A stretch of 64,000 nt of DNA from Mycolicibacterium monacense (GTDB lineage: Bacteria > Actinomycetota > Actinomycetes > Mycobacteriales > Mycobacteriaceae). The notes under the pieces were generated by a model, which saw only the letters and a program-made list of their open reading frames with translations, did not search any database and was not told the DNA's origin. Where the stretch lies: positions 4,464,001-4,528,000 of the forward strand of contig NZ_AP022617.1 of NCBI RefSeq assembly GCF_010731575.1, given 5' to 3'. Numbering within the stretch: position 1 is the stretch's first letter; the number at the start of each line of letters is the position of its first letter. The position numbers were made by a program, and so were the translations under genes. Positions 55,109 through 63,986 of the stretch are shown piece by piece.

Positions 55109-56602
55109 ATGGCGAACACTGTTCAGCACTGGTGCAACAACGACGTCTTCGCGGGTGGCTCGCAGGCCACCGCGCCGGTGACAAATCCGGCGACCGGTGA
55201 GGTGACCGGTCAGGTCGCGCTGGCCGGCGTCGAGGATGCCCGCACGGTGATCGAGGCGGCCGCGGCGGCGTTCCCGGCATGGCGGGACACCTCGCTGGCC
55301 AAGCGCACCTCGGTGCTGTTCAACTTCCGCGAACTGCTCAACGCCCGCAAGCACGAGTTGGCCGCGATCATCACCGCCGAGCACGGCAAGGTGCTCTCCG
55401 ACGCGCTCGGCGAGGTCAGCCGCGGCCAGGAGGTCGTCGAGTTCGCCTGCGGTATCCCGCATCTGCTCAAGGGCGGGTTCACCGAGAACGCCTCGACCAA
55501 CGTCGACGTGTACTCCATCCGCCAGGCCCTCGGGGTGGTCGGCATCATCAGCCCGTTCAACTTCCCGGCCATGGTGCCGATGTGGTTCTTCCCCGTCGCG
55601 ATCGCCACCGGCAACACCGTCGTGCTCAAGCCGAGCGAGAAGGACCCGTCGGCGTCGCTGTGGCTGGCCCGCCTGTGGAAGGAAGCCGGACTGCCCGACG
55701 GCGTGTTCAACGTGCTGCAGGGCGACAAGACCGCGGTCGACGAACTGCTCACCCATCCGAAGGTTAAGGCGGTGTCGTTCGTCGGGTCCACCCCGATCGC
55801 CCAGTACGTCTACGCCACCGGCACCGCCGCGGGTAAGCGCGTGCAGGCCCTGGGTGGGGCGAAGAACCACGCGGTGATCCTGCCCGACGCCGACCTCGAC
55901 CTGGCCGCCGACGCCATGGTCAACGCGGGCTTCGGCTCGGCCGGGGAACGCTGCATGGCGATCAGCGCCTGTGTGGCCGTCGGGCCGATCGCCGACGACC
56001 TGGTCGCCAAGATCGGTGAGCGGGCACGCGCACTTCGCACCGGTGACGGCACCAAGGATTCCGACATGGGCCCGCTGGTGACCAAGGCCCACCGCGACAA
56101 GGTGGCCTCCTACATCGACGCCGGGGAGGCCGACGGCGCCAAGGTCGTCGTCGACGGCCGCCAGGTCTCCGCCGACGGTGGCGAGAACGGCTTCTGGCTC
56201 GGACCCACCCTGCTCGACAACGTCACCCCCGAGATGAGCGTCTACACCGACGAGATCTTCGGCCCGGTCCTGTCGGTCGTGCGCGTCGAGACCTACGACG
56301 AAGCGCTCGAGCTCATCAACAGCAATCCCTACGGCAACGGCACCGCGATCTTCACCAACGACGGCGGCGCGGCCCGGCGCTTCCAGAACGAGGTCGAGGT
56401 CGGCATGGTCGGCATCAACGTGCCGATCCCGGTGCCGATGGCCTACTACAGCTTCGGCGGCTGGAAGAACTCGCTGTTCGGCGACAGCCACGCCCACGGC
56501 ACCGAAGGCGTGCACTTCTTCACCCGAGGCAAGGCCATCACCCAACGCTGGCTCGACCCGTCCCACGGCGGCATCAACCTCGGCTTCCCGCAGAACAACT
56601 AA
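55109..56602 (+). CDS. mmsA: CoA-acylating methylmalonate-semialdehyde dehydrogenase
   Basis: 497-residue aldehyde dehydrogenase. The catalytic Cys282 sits in GSAGERCMAIS, and the position of the usual general-base Glu is Asn (ALGGAKNHAVILPD), the signature of the CoA-dependent subgroup. It converts methylmalonate or malonate semialdehyde to propionyl- or acetyl-CoA. With the aminotransferase gene downstream it fits degradation of valine, beta-alanine or 3-aminoisobutyrate. It is controlled, by position, by the divergent PucR-type regulator. Confidence 0.9.
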   Translation: MANTVQHWCNNDVFAGGSQATAPVTNPATGEVTGQVALAGVEDARTVIEAAAAAFPAWRDTSLAKRTSVLFNFRELLNARKHELAAIITAEHGKVLSDALGEVSRGQEVVEFACGIPHLLKGGFTENASTNVDVYSIRQALGVVGIISPFNFPAMVPMWFFPVAIATGNTVVLKPSEKDPSASLWLARLWKEAGLPDGVFNVLQGDKTAVDELLTHPKVKAVSFVGSTPIAQYVYATGTAAGKRVQALGGAKNHAVILPDADLDLAADAMVNAGFGSAGERCMAISACVAVGPIADDLVAKIGERARALRTGDGTKDSDMGPLVTKAHRDKVASYIDAGEADGAKVVVDGRQVSADGGENGFWLGPTLLDNVTPEMSVYTDEIFGPVLSVVRVETYDEALELINSNPYGNGTAIFTNDGGAARRFQNEVEVGMVGINVPIPVPMAYYSFGGWKNSLFGDSHAHGTEGVHFFTRGKAITQRWLDPSHGGINLGFPQNN

Positions 56603-56607
56603 TTTTC

Positions 56608-56673
56608 GCGCCGAGAGTACGGTTGTTGCACGCATCGCCCGAGTAGCGGCGTCAACAACCGTACTTTCGGCGC
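56608..56673. repeat. 66-bp palindrome with 21-bp arms
   Basis: GCGCCGAGAGTACGGTTGTTG (56608-56628), a 24-nt loop, and a reverse-complementary arm at 56653-56673, matching at 20 of 21 positions. It fills the gap between mmsA and the aminotransferase and ends next to the AGGAGGAG ribosome site of the latter, so an RNA hairpin here could modulate translation or stabilise the mRNA. Its size and symmetry also fit a small dispersed repeat. Confidence 0.75.
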
Positions 56674-56688
56674 AGGAGGAGAATCCCC

Positions 56689-58068
56689 ATGACGCTCACC
56701 AACGAGACCACCCTGCCCAACGGCCTGTCGATCGACGACGCCCGCGCCGAGGCCGCCCGCGCCTACGAACTCGACCGCGCACACGTCTTCCACTCCTGGT
56801 CGGCGCAGGCCGAGATCTCGCCCATGGTGATCACCGCCGCGCAGGGCAGCTACATCTGGGACGGTGAGGGTCGGCGCCTGCTGGACTTCTCCTGCCAGCT
56901 GGTCAACACCAACATCGGCCACCAGCACCCGAAGGTCGTCGCCGCCATCCAGGCGCAGGCCGCCAAGCTGTGCACGGTCGCCCCGCAGCACGCCAACGAC
57001 GCCCGCTCCGAGGCCGCCCGGCTGATCGCCGAGCGCACCCCCGGCGAGCTGAACCGGATCTTCTTCACCAACGGCGGCGCCGACGCCGTCGAGCATGCGG
57101 TGCGGATGGCGCGGCTGCACACCGGCAAGTACAAGGTGCTCAGCCGTTACCGCTCGTATCACGGCGGCACCGAGACGGCGATCAACCTGACCGGTGACCC
57201 GCGCCGGTGGCCCAACGACCACGGCAACGCCGGCGTCGTGCACTTCTTCGGCCCGTTCCTGTACCGCTCGCAGTTCCACGCCACCACCGAGGCCGAGGAG
57301 TCGGCCCGCGCGCTGGCCCACCTCGAGGACATCGTCCGACTCGAGGGTCCGTCGACGATCGCCGCGATCGTGCTGGAGTCCATCCCCGGCACCGCGGGCA
57401 TCATGGTCCCCCCGCCCGGTTACCTGGCCGGTGTCCGCGACATCTGCGACCGCTACGGCATCGTGATGATCGCCGACGAGGTGATGGCCGGCTTCGGGCG
57501 CAGCGGTAAGTGGTTCTCCATCGACCACTTCGACGTCACCCCCGACCTGCTGACCTTCGCCAAGGGCGTCAACTCCGGTTACGTGCCGCTCGGTGGCGTC
57601 GCGATCGGCCCGGCCATCGCCGAGACCTTCGCCCATCGCCCCTACCCGGGCGGGCTGACCTACTCCGGGCATCCGCTCGCGACGGCGGCGGCCGTGGCCA
57701 CCATCAACGCGATGGAGGAGGAGGACATCGTCGGCAACGCCGCCCGCATCGGCGCCGAGGTGCTCGGACCCGGTCTGGCCGAACTCGCGGCCCGCCACCC
57801 GAGCGTCGGCGAGGTCCGCGGCACCGGGGTTTTCTGGGCGATCGAACTGGTCGCCAATCCGCAGACCCGCGAACCGCTGGCCCCGTACGGCGCGAGCAGC
57901 GCAGCGATGAACGCCGTGGTCGCCGCGTGCAAGGCGAACGGCCTGCTGCCGTTCGCGAACTTCAACCGGATCCACGCCGTACCGCCGTGCACGGTCACCG
58001 CCGACGAAGTCCGCGAAGGTCTCGCGATCCTCGACCAGGCACTCGACGTCGCCGACTCGCACCTGTAA
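56689..58068 (+). CDS. Class III omega-aminotransferase
   Basis: 459-residue PLP enzyme. The PLP-phosphate loop is NGGADAVEHAVRMAR, the Asp that pairs with the pyridine nitrogen is D263 in IADEVMAGFGRSG, and the Schiff-base Lys292 lies in LLTFAKGVNSGYVPLGG. The substrate may be beta-alanine, taurine, 4-aminobutyrate or 3-aminoisobutyrate; the link to mmsA favours a product that is a semialdehyde. The ATG has a strong AGGAGGAG site. It is probably cotranscribed with mmsA across the palindrome. Confidence 0.88.
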   Translation: MTLTNETTLPNGLSIDDARAEAARAYELDRAHVFHSWSAQAEISPMVITAAQGSYIWDGEGRRLLDFSCQLVNTNIGHQHPKVVAAIQAQAAKLCTVAPQHANDARSEAARLIAERTPGELNRIFFTNGGADAVEHAVRMARLHTGKYKVLSRYRSYHGGTETAINLTGDPRRWPNDHGNAGVVHFFGPFLYRSQFHATTEAEESARALAHLEDIVRLEGPSTIAAIVLESIPGTAGIMVPPPGYLAGVRDICDRYGIVMIADEVMAGFGRSGKWFSIDHFDVTPDLLTFAKGVNSGYVPLGGVAIGPAIAETFAHRPYPGGLTYSGHPLATAAAVATINAMEEEDIVGNAARIGAEVLGPGLAELAARHPSVGEVRGTGVFWAIELVANPQTREPLAPYGASSAAMNAVVAACKANGLLPFANFNRIHAVPPCTVTADEVREGLAILDQALDVADSHL

Positions 58069-58247
58069 CCGTCGCTGACACCCCCTCGCCGGAAGACGCC
58101 GGCGCCTCGGCATCCGTAGGGTTGGTGGCCAGGGTTGGTGGGCCGGTGGTCGGCACGTGCGCAACGACGCGCCGTTTCGACATCGCGGCAGTGTGGAACT
58201 ACCTCCCGAAGGTCGAACCACCGGGAACCAGGTCGTGAAGGGGATGC

Positions 58248-60518
58248 ATGTCTGAGGCGCCAGAGACGGACTACGACGACCAGGCCGGGTCGGGCACCGA
58301 CGATCAGACGAACGAGCCCAGCGAGATCACCTACGACGAGTACCTGCATCCGGCGCGTCCGCGGGCGCTGCGGTTCCGTCCCCGCGTCAAATCGCCGTTC
58401 ACCCGCCGCTCGGTGGCCCAGGACGGTCCGGCGCGCGCGGACAACCCGGCGTACGTGTCGTGGCTGCTGTCGCAGTCGATGCTCGCCGACGCCAACGAGA
58501 TCAGCCAGCAGTTCTCCGGTCAGGGCTCGATGTGGCAGAACCCGTACGCCACACCGAGCCCGCGCGGCGCGGTGGAGACGGCGTCGGTGTGGTTCACCGC
58601 CTACCCGTTGTCGTTGATCACCCGGCCCAACGAGTCGTTCCTCAAGGCGCTGGCCGACGACGAGATGTGGAAGGCGTTCGCCGACATCGGTATCGAGGCC
58701 ATCCACACCGGACCGGTCAAGCGCGCGGGCGGGATCTCGGGGTGGCAGACCACCCCGAGCGTCGACGGCCACTTCGACCGCATCAGCACCGAGATCGACC
58801 CGGCCTTCGGCACCGAGGAGGAGTTCCGCAAGATGTGCGGGACGGCCAACTGGTACGGCGGCACGATCATCGACGACATCGTGCCCGGCCACACCGGTAA
58901 GGGCGCCGACTTCCGCCTCGCGGAGATGAAGTACGCCGACTATCCGGGGATCTACCACATGGTGGAGGTGGATCCCCGCGACTGGGAACACCTGCCCGCC
59001 GTGCCGCCCGGTGTCGACTCGGTCAACATCGACCAGGCCACCGAGGAGTGGCTGGACAAGGCCGGTTACATCATCGGCCGCCTGCAACGGGTGATCTTCT
59101 ACGCCGAGGGCATCAAGGAGACCAACTGGAGCGTCACCCGGCCGGTGCTCGGCGTCGACGGCGTGGAGCGCCGCTGGGTGTACCTGCACTACTTCAAGGA
59201 CGGTCAGCCGTCGATCAACTGGCTCGACCCGTCGTTCGCCGGGATGCGCCTCGTGATCGGGGACGCGCTGCATTCGCTCGCCGACCTGGGCACCGGCGGA
59301 CTTCGTTTGGACGCCAACGGTTTTCTCGGCGCGGAGAAGACCGCGGCCGAGGACAGCACCGCCTGGTCGGAGGGTCATCCGCTGTCCGAGGCGGCCAACC
59401 ATCTGATCGCCAGCATGGTGCGCAAGGTGGGCGGGTTCACCTTCCAGGAGCTCAACCTCACCATCGACGACATCCGCCAGATCGGCGAAGCGGGCGCGGA
59501 CCTGTCCTACGACTTCATCAACCGGCCCGCCTACCAGCACGCCCTGGCCACCGCGGACACCGAGTTCCTGCGGCTGACGCTGCGCACCACGCTGGAACTC
59601 GGCGTCGACCCGGCGTCGTTGATTCACGCCCTGCAGAACCACGACGAGTTGACCTACGAACTCGTGCACTGGTCGAACGGACACCGCGACGACATCTACA
59701 CCTACAAGGGTGAGGAGATCACCGGAGAGGCGCTCGGCGAGACGATCCGCCGGGACCTCAGCGTACGGCTCACCGGCGAGAACGCCCCGTACAACCTGGT
59801 TTTCACCACCAACGGGATCGCCTGCACCACCGCGACGGTCATCGCGGCCACCCTCGGCATCACCGATCTGGACGAGATCGACGACGATCCGGTGCGCATC
59901 GACCGCATCCGGCGAGCCCATCTGCTGCTGGCGATGTTCAACGCGCTGCAGCCGGGGGTGTTCGCGCTGTCGGGGTGGGACCTGTGCGGCATGCTCACGT
60001 TGCCGGCCGGGCAGGTCGGCGAACTCCTGCGCGGCGGCGACACCCGGTGGATCCACCGGGCCGCCCACGATCTGATGGGCGTGAATCCCGGTGCGACACA
60101 GTCGTTGGCGGGGATGCCGCGGGGGCGGAGCCTCTACGGGTCGATCCCCGATCAGCTCGACGACGAGACCAGCTTCCTACGCCAGTTGCAGGCGATCCTG
60201 CGGGTGCGTTCGCACTACGGCATCGCGACGAGCCGCCAGGTCGACATCCCCGAGGTCTCCCACCGCGGCATGCTCGTGCTGGTGCACCAGCTGGCCGACG
60301 AGGGCCGCTATCAGTTGACCGTGCTGAACTTCGCCAACGAGGAGGTCGCCGGAACGGTGCGCTCCGAGGCGCTGCCACCCGGTGCCGAGGTGTCGGACAT
60401 GTTCACCGGCCACGCCTTCGCCACGGTCGACGACCTGCACAGCTTCACCGTCGAGATGCCCGCGCATCACGGGATGTCCCTGCTGGTCGAGGTCACCGCC
60501 GACGACTCCGAGACGTGA
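58248..60518 (+). CDS. GH13 alpha-amylase family enzyme, TreS-like
   Basis: 756-residue glycoside hydrolase family 13 protein. The nucleophile Asp355 ([10 protein letters not shown]), acid Glu401 (TFQELNLT) and third acid Asp466 (LQNHDELTY) are in the right order, with a C-terminal beta domain. The N-terminal ~65 residues are acidic and disordered-looking. The nearest function is trehalose synthase (maltose to trehalose), but it is about 150 residues longer than the usual TreS and some barrel motifs differ, so another maltose or glucan reaction is possible. GAAGGGG precedes the ATG. It stands alone between the aminotransferase gene and the crotonase fragment. Confidence 0.82.
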   Translation: MSEAPETDYDDQAGSGTDDQTNEPSEITYDEYLHPARPRALRFRPRVKSPFTRRSVAQDGPARADNPAYVSWLLSQSMLADANEISQQFSGQGSMWQNPYATPSPRGAVETASVWFTAYPLSLITRPNESFLKALADDEMWKAFADIGIEAIHTGPVKRAGGISGWQTTPSVDGHFDRISTEIDPAFGTEEEFRKMCGTANWYGGTIIDDIVPGHTGKGADFRLAEMKYADYPGIYHMVEVDPRDWEHLPAVPPGVDSVNIDQATEEWLDKAGYIIGRLQRVIFYAEGIKETNWSVTRPVLGVDGVERRWVYLHYFKDGQPSINWLDPSFAGMRLVIGDALHSLADLGTGGLRLDANGFLGAEKTAAEDSTAWSEGHPLSEAANHLIASMVRKVGGFTFQELNLTIDDIRQIGEAGADLSYDFINRPAYQHALATADTEFLRLTLRTTLELGVDPASLIHALQNHDELTYELVHWSNGHRDDIYTYKGEEITGEALGETIRRDLSVRLTGENAPYNLVFTTNGIACTTATVIAATLGITDLDEIDDDPVRIDRIRRAHLLLAMFNALQPGVFALSGWDLCGMLTLPAGQVGELLRGGDTRWIHRAAHDLMGVNPGATQSLAGMPRGRSLYGSIPDQLDDETSFLRQLQAILRVRSHYGIATSRQVDIPEVSHRGMLVLVHQLADEGRYQLTVLNFANEEVAGTVRSEALPPGAEVSDMFTGHAFATVDDLHSFTVEMPAHHGMSLLVEVTADDSET

Positions 60519-60610
60519 TCGGCTGCTAAGCGGAAAGTGTAAACGGCCCGAATCTCCGGCCGCGCTGACAGACTGAGGCGGATTGCCCTGCGGCACAGAC
60601 GGAGATGACA

Positions 60611-60877
60611 ATGCCCGAACACGATATGCGCGCATACGACTACGAGAAGATGAAGAAGGACGCCGAACCCTTCATCAAGTTCGAGAAGGACGTCGAGAAC
60701 CGGATCGCGTACATCACCTTCGACCGTCCTGAGGCGCAGAACTCGACCACGATGGGCATGCGGCAGAACTACGCCGATCTGATCCACAAGTGCAACGTCG
60801 ACGACGACGTCAAGGACAACGATCTGAATTTCCCGCCCGAATGGCGACTCAGCCGGTCGGGGCGCAACAAACCCTGA
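60611..60877 (+). pseudogene. N-terminal fragment of an enoyl-CoA hydratase
   Basis: The first ~70 residues (MPEHDMRAYDYEKMKKDAEP, then FEKDVENRIAYITFDRPEAQ) are the start of a crotonase-family protein, ending near CNVDDDVK where the family would continue into the oxyanion-hole region. Instead the frame reads DNDLNFPPEWRLSRSGRNKP and stops, so the ~200-residue catalytic body is gone. The fragment ends inside the start of the next gene. This looks like a deletion scar; a preceding ATG at 60605 is also in frame. Confidence 0.75.
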
Positions 60878-62157
60878 TGAGCGGTGACTGGGTCGTCGGC
60901 GACCATCTCGGCCTGCCGATCCCCGCCACCGCCGCTGCACTGCGTGACGGCGGAGAGACGTTTCTGACCAACGCGTTTCGCGCATTCGGTGCACTCACCG
61001 AGGACAACCGGGTGGTACGGATCGGCCGGTGCGACGAGATGACCGGCGGCAGCACAGGCCGCAAGATGCTGCTCGACGTCGAGTACGCCCGCCCCGAACC
61101 GGGTCTGCGCACGGACCTGTTCGTCAAGTTCTCCCGCGACTTCGACGACCCCGTCCGGGACCGCGGGAGAACCCAGATGGCTTCGGAGGTGGTGTTCGCG
61201 GCGCTGTCGCGGACGCCCGGGTTCCCGATCGCGATCCCCCATCCCCGGTTCGGGGACTACCACGCCGGCACCGGCACGGGAATCCTGATCACCGATCGGA
61301 TCCCGTTCGGGTGCAACGGTGTCGAGCGCCAGTACGAGAAGTGCCTGGACGAGGACATGCCGCATCCCGACGAGCACTACCGCGCGCTGGTCACCGCGCT
61401 GGCGCGGCTGGCGGGCGCGCAGCGGTCCGGTCGGCTGCCTGAGCAGCTCTCGGCGGCGTTCCCCGTCGACCTGCGGGCGGCGACCGTCGGGGAACCGGTG
61501 ACGTTGTCACCAGATCGATTGCAGCGCCGGTTGTCCCGTCTCGGAGAATTCACCGAGACCCACCCGGGACTGCTGCCACCGCATGTGCGGACCTCCGGCT
61601 TCCTGGCGCGCCTCGGCGAGGAGGCCCATGAGGTGTTACGCCGCGAGCAGGCGATCTGGCGATCGCTGCGGGACGCCGACGACCACATCGCGCTGAGCCA
61701 CTGGAACGCCAACGTCGACAACGCGTGGTTCTGGCGCGACGGCGGCGGCGTGCTGCAGTGCGGGCTGATGGACTGGGGCTGCGTCAGCCGACTGAACCTC
61801 GCGATGGCGCTGTGGGGCGCGTTGTGCGCCGCCGAAACCGACCTGTGGGACAACCACTTCGACGAGCTGCTCGTGCTGTTCTGCACCGAGGTGGAAGGCG
61901 CAGGAGGACCACGACCCGATCCGGTGCTGATGCGGCGGCACCTGATGCTCTACATGGCGCTGATGGGCATCACCTGGCTGCTCGACGTGCCTGCGCGCAT
62001 CGGCAACCGCCTGCCCGACGCCGACGTCCACACCACGAGACACGATCCACGCATCCGTGGGGACGAGAGCCTGCGCGCTCCGCTGCAGATGTTCACCAAC
62101 ATGTTGAACCTCTGGCAGACAAGGGGTTTGAGCGGCCACCTGGAGGGGCTCGACTAG
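60841..62157 (+). CDS. APH-fold phosphotransferase-like protein with altered catalytic loop
   Basis: 438 residues. A kinase-like APH fold is indicated by the C-terminal loop LSHWNANVDNAWFW (287-294 region) and GLMDWGCVS. In active members the loop is HGDxHxxN; here His287 is kept but the catalytic Asp is Asn289, while the metal-binding Asp311 (DWG) remains. The protein may be a pseudokinase or use another base. The ATG at 60841 lies within the tail of the crotonase fragment. The substrate is unknown. Confidence 0.75.
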   Translation: MATQPVGAQQTLMSGDWVVGDHLGLPIPATAAALRDGGETFLTNAFRAFGALTEDNRVVRIGRCDEMTGGSTGRKMLLDVEYARPEPGLRTDLFVKFSRDFDDPVRDRGRTQMASEVVFAALSRTPGFPIAIPHPRFGDYHAGTGTGILITDRIPFGCNGVERQYEKCLDEDMPHPDEHYRALVTALARLAGAQRSGRLPEQLSAAFPVDLRAATVGEPVTLSPDRLQRRLSRLGEFTETHPGLLPPHVRTSGFLARLGEEAHEVLRREQAIWRSLRDADDHIALSHWNANVDNAWFWRDGGGVLQCGLMDWGCVSRLNLAMALWGALCAAETDLWDNHFDELLVLFCTEVEGAGGPRPDPVLMRRHLMLYMALMGITWLLDVPARIGNRLPDADVHTTRHDPRIRGDESLRAPLQMFTNMLNLWQTRGLSGHLEGLD

Positions 62158-62831
62158 GGTCCGTTCACATGTTCGGCCACGTCGATGCGCATGACGTGGC
62201 GCAGTGCGCCGACGAACACGGGCGGATACGCCCCGACGCCCGCTTCGGCGAGCCACTTCTCCGCCGTCTCCGGACGTTCCAGCCATCGGCGGGCGCTCGC
62301 CTCGTCGGCGACGTCCTGCAGGAACATGACCTCGTGCGGATCGTCCAACGCCCGGAAGATCCATACGTTCTCGATCCCGTTGCGGCGGAACAGGTCACGG
62401 GTGCGGTGGACCTGGCCCAGCAGAGTGTCGACGTCCCGCACGACAGTGACGCCCGCGATCACCACCGCGGGCGCCTTGGCCGTCCAGTGGTGACCGGGTT
62501 CGATGTGGAAGCGGTCCACGAGTTCACCCGCGAACACGGCGGGTAGGTCCGCCACCCCGACCGCGTCGAACCAGTCGAAGAAGACGTGTGAGCGCAGCAG
62601 GTCCGCCACGGGTTCGACGGTGTGCAGCGCCATGGTGACCAGCACCCGGTCGGGTTCGCTGATCGAGGTGTGTACGAACACGTGATGGGCGCCGATTGCG
62701 GCGAGTTCCGCCCGGCGCCGTTCGAGCAGCGGCCACACCCGCGAGGGATCGGCGACCCGGTAGTCCGACGTCAGGATCAGAGAACCCGCGACACCGGTGG
62801 TCACCGCGTCTTCTCCCGACACGGCCATCAT
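62154..62831 (-). CDS. Hypothetical protein, two possible dimeric-barrel repeats
   Basis: Up to 225 residues, no known motif. Two halves, each with a strand-helix pattern (AAIGAHHVFVHTSISEPDRV and NGIENVWIFRALDDPHEVMF), suggest a duplicated ferredoxin-like alpha/beta barrel of the monooxygenase/EthD kind (inference). The start is uncertain: ATG 62831 or 62828, or the GTG at 62822, which lies 7 nt after a TAACAT hexamer. The stop overlaps the end of the convergent APH-like gene by 4 bp. Confidence 0.65.
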   Translation of the reverse strand: MMAVSGEDAVTTGVAGSLILTSDYRVADPSRVWPLLERRRAELAAIGAHHVFVHTSISEPDRVLVTMALHTVEPVADLLRSHVFFDWFDAVGVADLPAVFAGELVDRFHIEPGHHWTAKAPAVVIAGVTVVRDVDTLLGQVHRTRDLFRRNGIENVWIFRALDDPHEVMFLQDVADEASARRWLERPETAEKWLAEAGVGAYPPVFVGALRHVMRIDVAEHVNGP

Positions 62832-62863
62832 GTTACCGAGCGTGAGAACGACATTCCCGGCTG

Positions 62864-63436
62864 TCAGCCGGTCGCGTTCGGTTTCATCGGCGGGCAGGCG
62901 CCGTTGGCGTCCGCGGTCAACTCGTAGTGCCACAGCTCGTTGGCGTACACCTGACACAGTCCGAACCGTGGGCCGTTGCGCGACATCCACGCCGCCGCGC
63001 CCGGTCCGCCGACGTCCACCGCCCGCCCGACCACGTGCATCGACGTCTGCGGTGACGCGACGAACTGCCGGGCGACCTCCACGCTGCCGTAGGTGCGCAC
63101 CCCGTCCTCGAACAGCCGCTCCTGGAACCCGATCGAGCGCCAACCGGAGTTGATCTCGACCTCGACGCCGTCGGCGGCCGCCGCGCGGCTGGCCTCCTGC
63201 ACGGCCGCCAGCAGTGCGGGATCGAGCCTGCCGACGATCGGATTCTCGACGTCGAAGGCGGTCAGCGTCCCGTCTTCGGGGAGGTATCCGCCGAAGGTGT
63301 CGGTCGCCGCGGGCCCTACCAGGGTGTCAACGCCGGGTTCGGCGGGGTCCGCGTGGGACGGCGCGGCGCCGAACAGCACACCGCAGGCGCAGCCCACCGC
63401 CACGCTGACCCGGCACACCGTCCGCCACACACCCAC
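62864..63436 (-). CDS. VanY-type D-alanyl-D-alanine carboxypeptidase (peptidase M15)
   Basis: 190 residues: an N-terminal signal peptide (TVCRVSVAVGCACGVLFGAA) then an M15 domain with SGWRSIGFQERLF, the zinc/catalytic SMHVVGRAVDVGG and the final metal-binding His in NELWHYEL. It should trim D-Ala from peptidoglycan stem peptides outside the cytoplasm. GTG 63436 is the preferred start since it gives a short signal peptide; ATG 63493 is an alternative that would overlap the divergent gene. Confidence 0.78.
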   Translation of the reverse strand: MGVWRTVCRVSVAVGCACGVLFGAAPSHADPAEPGVDTLVGPAATDTFGGYLPEDGTLTAFDVENPIVGRLDPALLAAVQEASRAAAADGVEVEINSGWRSIGFQERLFEDGVRTYGSVEVARQFVASPQTSMHVVGRAVDVGGPGAAAWMSRNGPRFGLCQVYANELWHYELTADANGACPPMKPNATG

Positions 63437-63478
63437 CCCGCCACCATGCCAGCTTCGGCCTGCACCGCGCGACCGGAT

Positions 63479-63484
63479 TACGAT
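63479..63484 (+). promoter_or_regulatory. -10 element (TACGAT), probable leaderless start
   Basis: TANNNT hexamer 7 nt before ATG 63492. Confidence 0.45.
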
Positions 63485-63491
63485 CTCTCCC

Positions 63492-63986
63492 ATGCCGCCG
63501 GGACCACAGCCGATCGGTGCCGCCCGCTCCCGGTCCACGGCCCTGTCCGTCATCGCCTGCCTCATCGCCACCGCCGCGCTGATCCTGTCGGTGTGGACGT
63601 GGTGGCAGGCCCGGCCGCCGAGCTACGACGCGGCCGCGCAGGCAGGCGCGAAGGACACCGCGTGCGCGGCGTACACGCAGGTGCGCACGGGAGTCGCGAC
63701 CAATACGCATCTGGCGTCGCCCGGTGGCGACGACGACGTGACCGGGGTGCTCGCGGTGGCCGCCAACGCCCGGGTGGCGCTGATGGGCGGCGGCCAGTAC
63801 CTGCTCGACATCCTGGATCCGGCCACGCCGCCCGAACTCGCCGACGCGGTGCGGCAGTTCGCCATGAAGCTGATGCAGTTCGGGGCCGCGGCCACCGCGG
63901 GCGCACCGGACAGCGATCCCGGCCAGCAGGCCGTCAAACGCGATCTGGACGCGCTCACCGCCACCCTCGACGGGCTCTGCGGCTGA
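63492..63986 (+). CDS. Membrane-anchored hypothetical protein
   Basis: 164 residues. One N-terminal membrane helix (about 17-38, LSVIACLIATAALILSVWTW) is followed by an extracytoplasmic Ala-rich domain with two cysteines (near residue 58 and at the end, LCG), which could form a disulfide. The single helix plus small outer domain resembles mycobacterial Mce-associated-type proteins in layout only. Function unknown. The start follows a TACGAT -10 element by 7 nt and is divergent from the VanY-type gene. Confidence 0.7.
   Translation: MPPGPQPIGAARSRSTALSVIACLIATAALILSVWTWWQARPPSYDAAAQAGAKDTACAAYTQVRTGVATNTHLASPGGDDDVTGVLAVAANARVALMGGGQYLLDILDPATPPELADAVRQFAMKLMQFGAAATAGAPDSDPGQQAVKRDLDALTATLDGLCG

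Noticed and set aside
58069..58247. Promoter or small gene before the GH13 gene
   Set aside because: The 179-bp gap holds a GGAACT hexamer but no matching -10 element at proper spacing, and no short ORF with a ribosome site.
57660..60068. 802-codon minus-strand frame antisense to the GH13 gene
   Set aside because: Same shadow effect; the plus-strand gene has catalytic residues in place, and the antisense product shows no recognisable domain.
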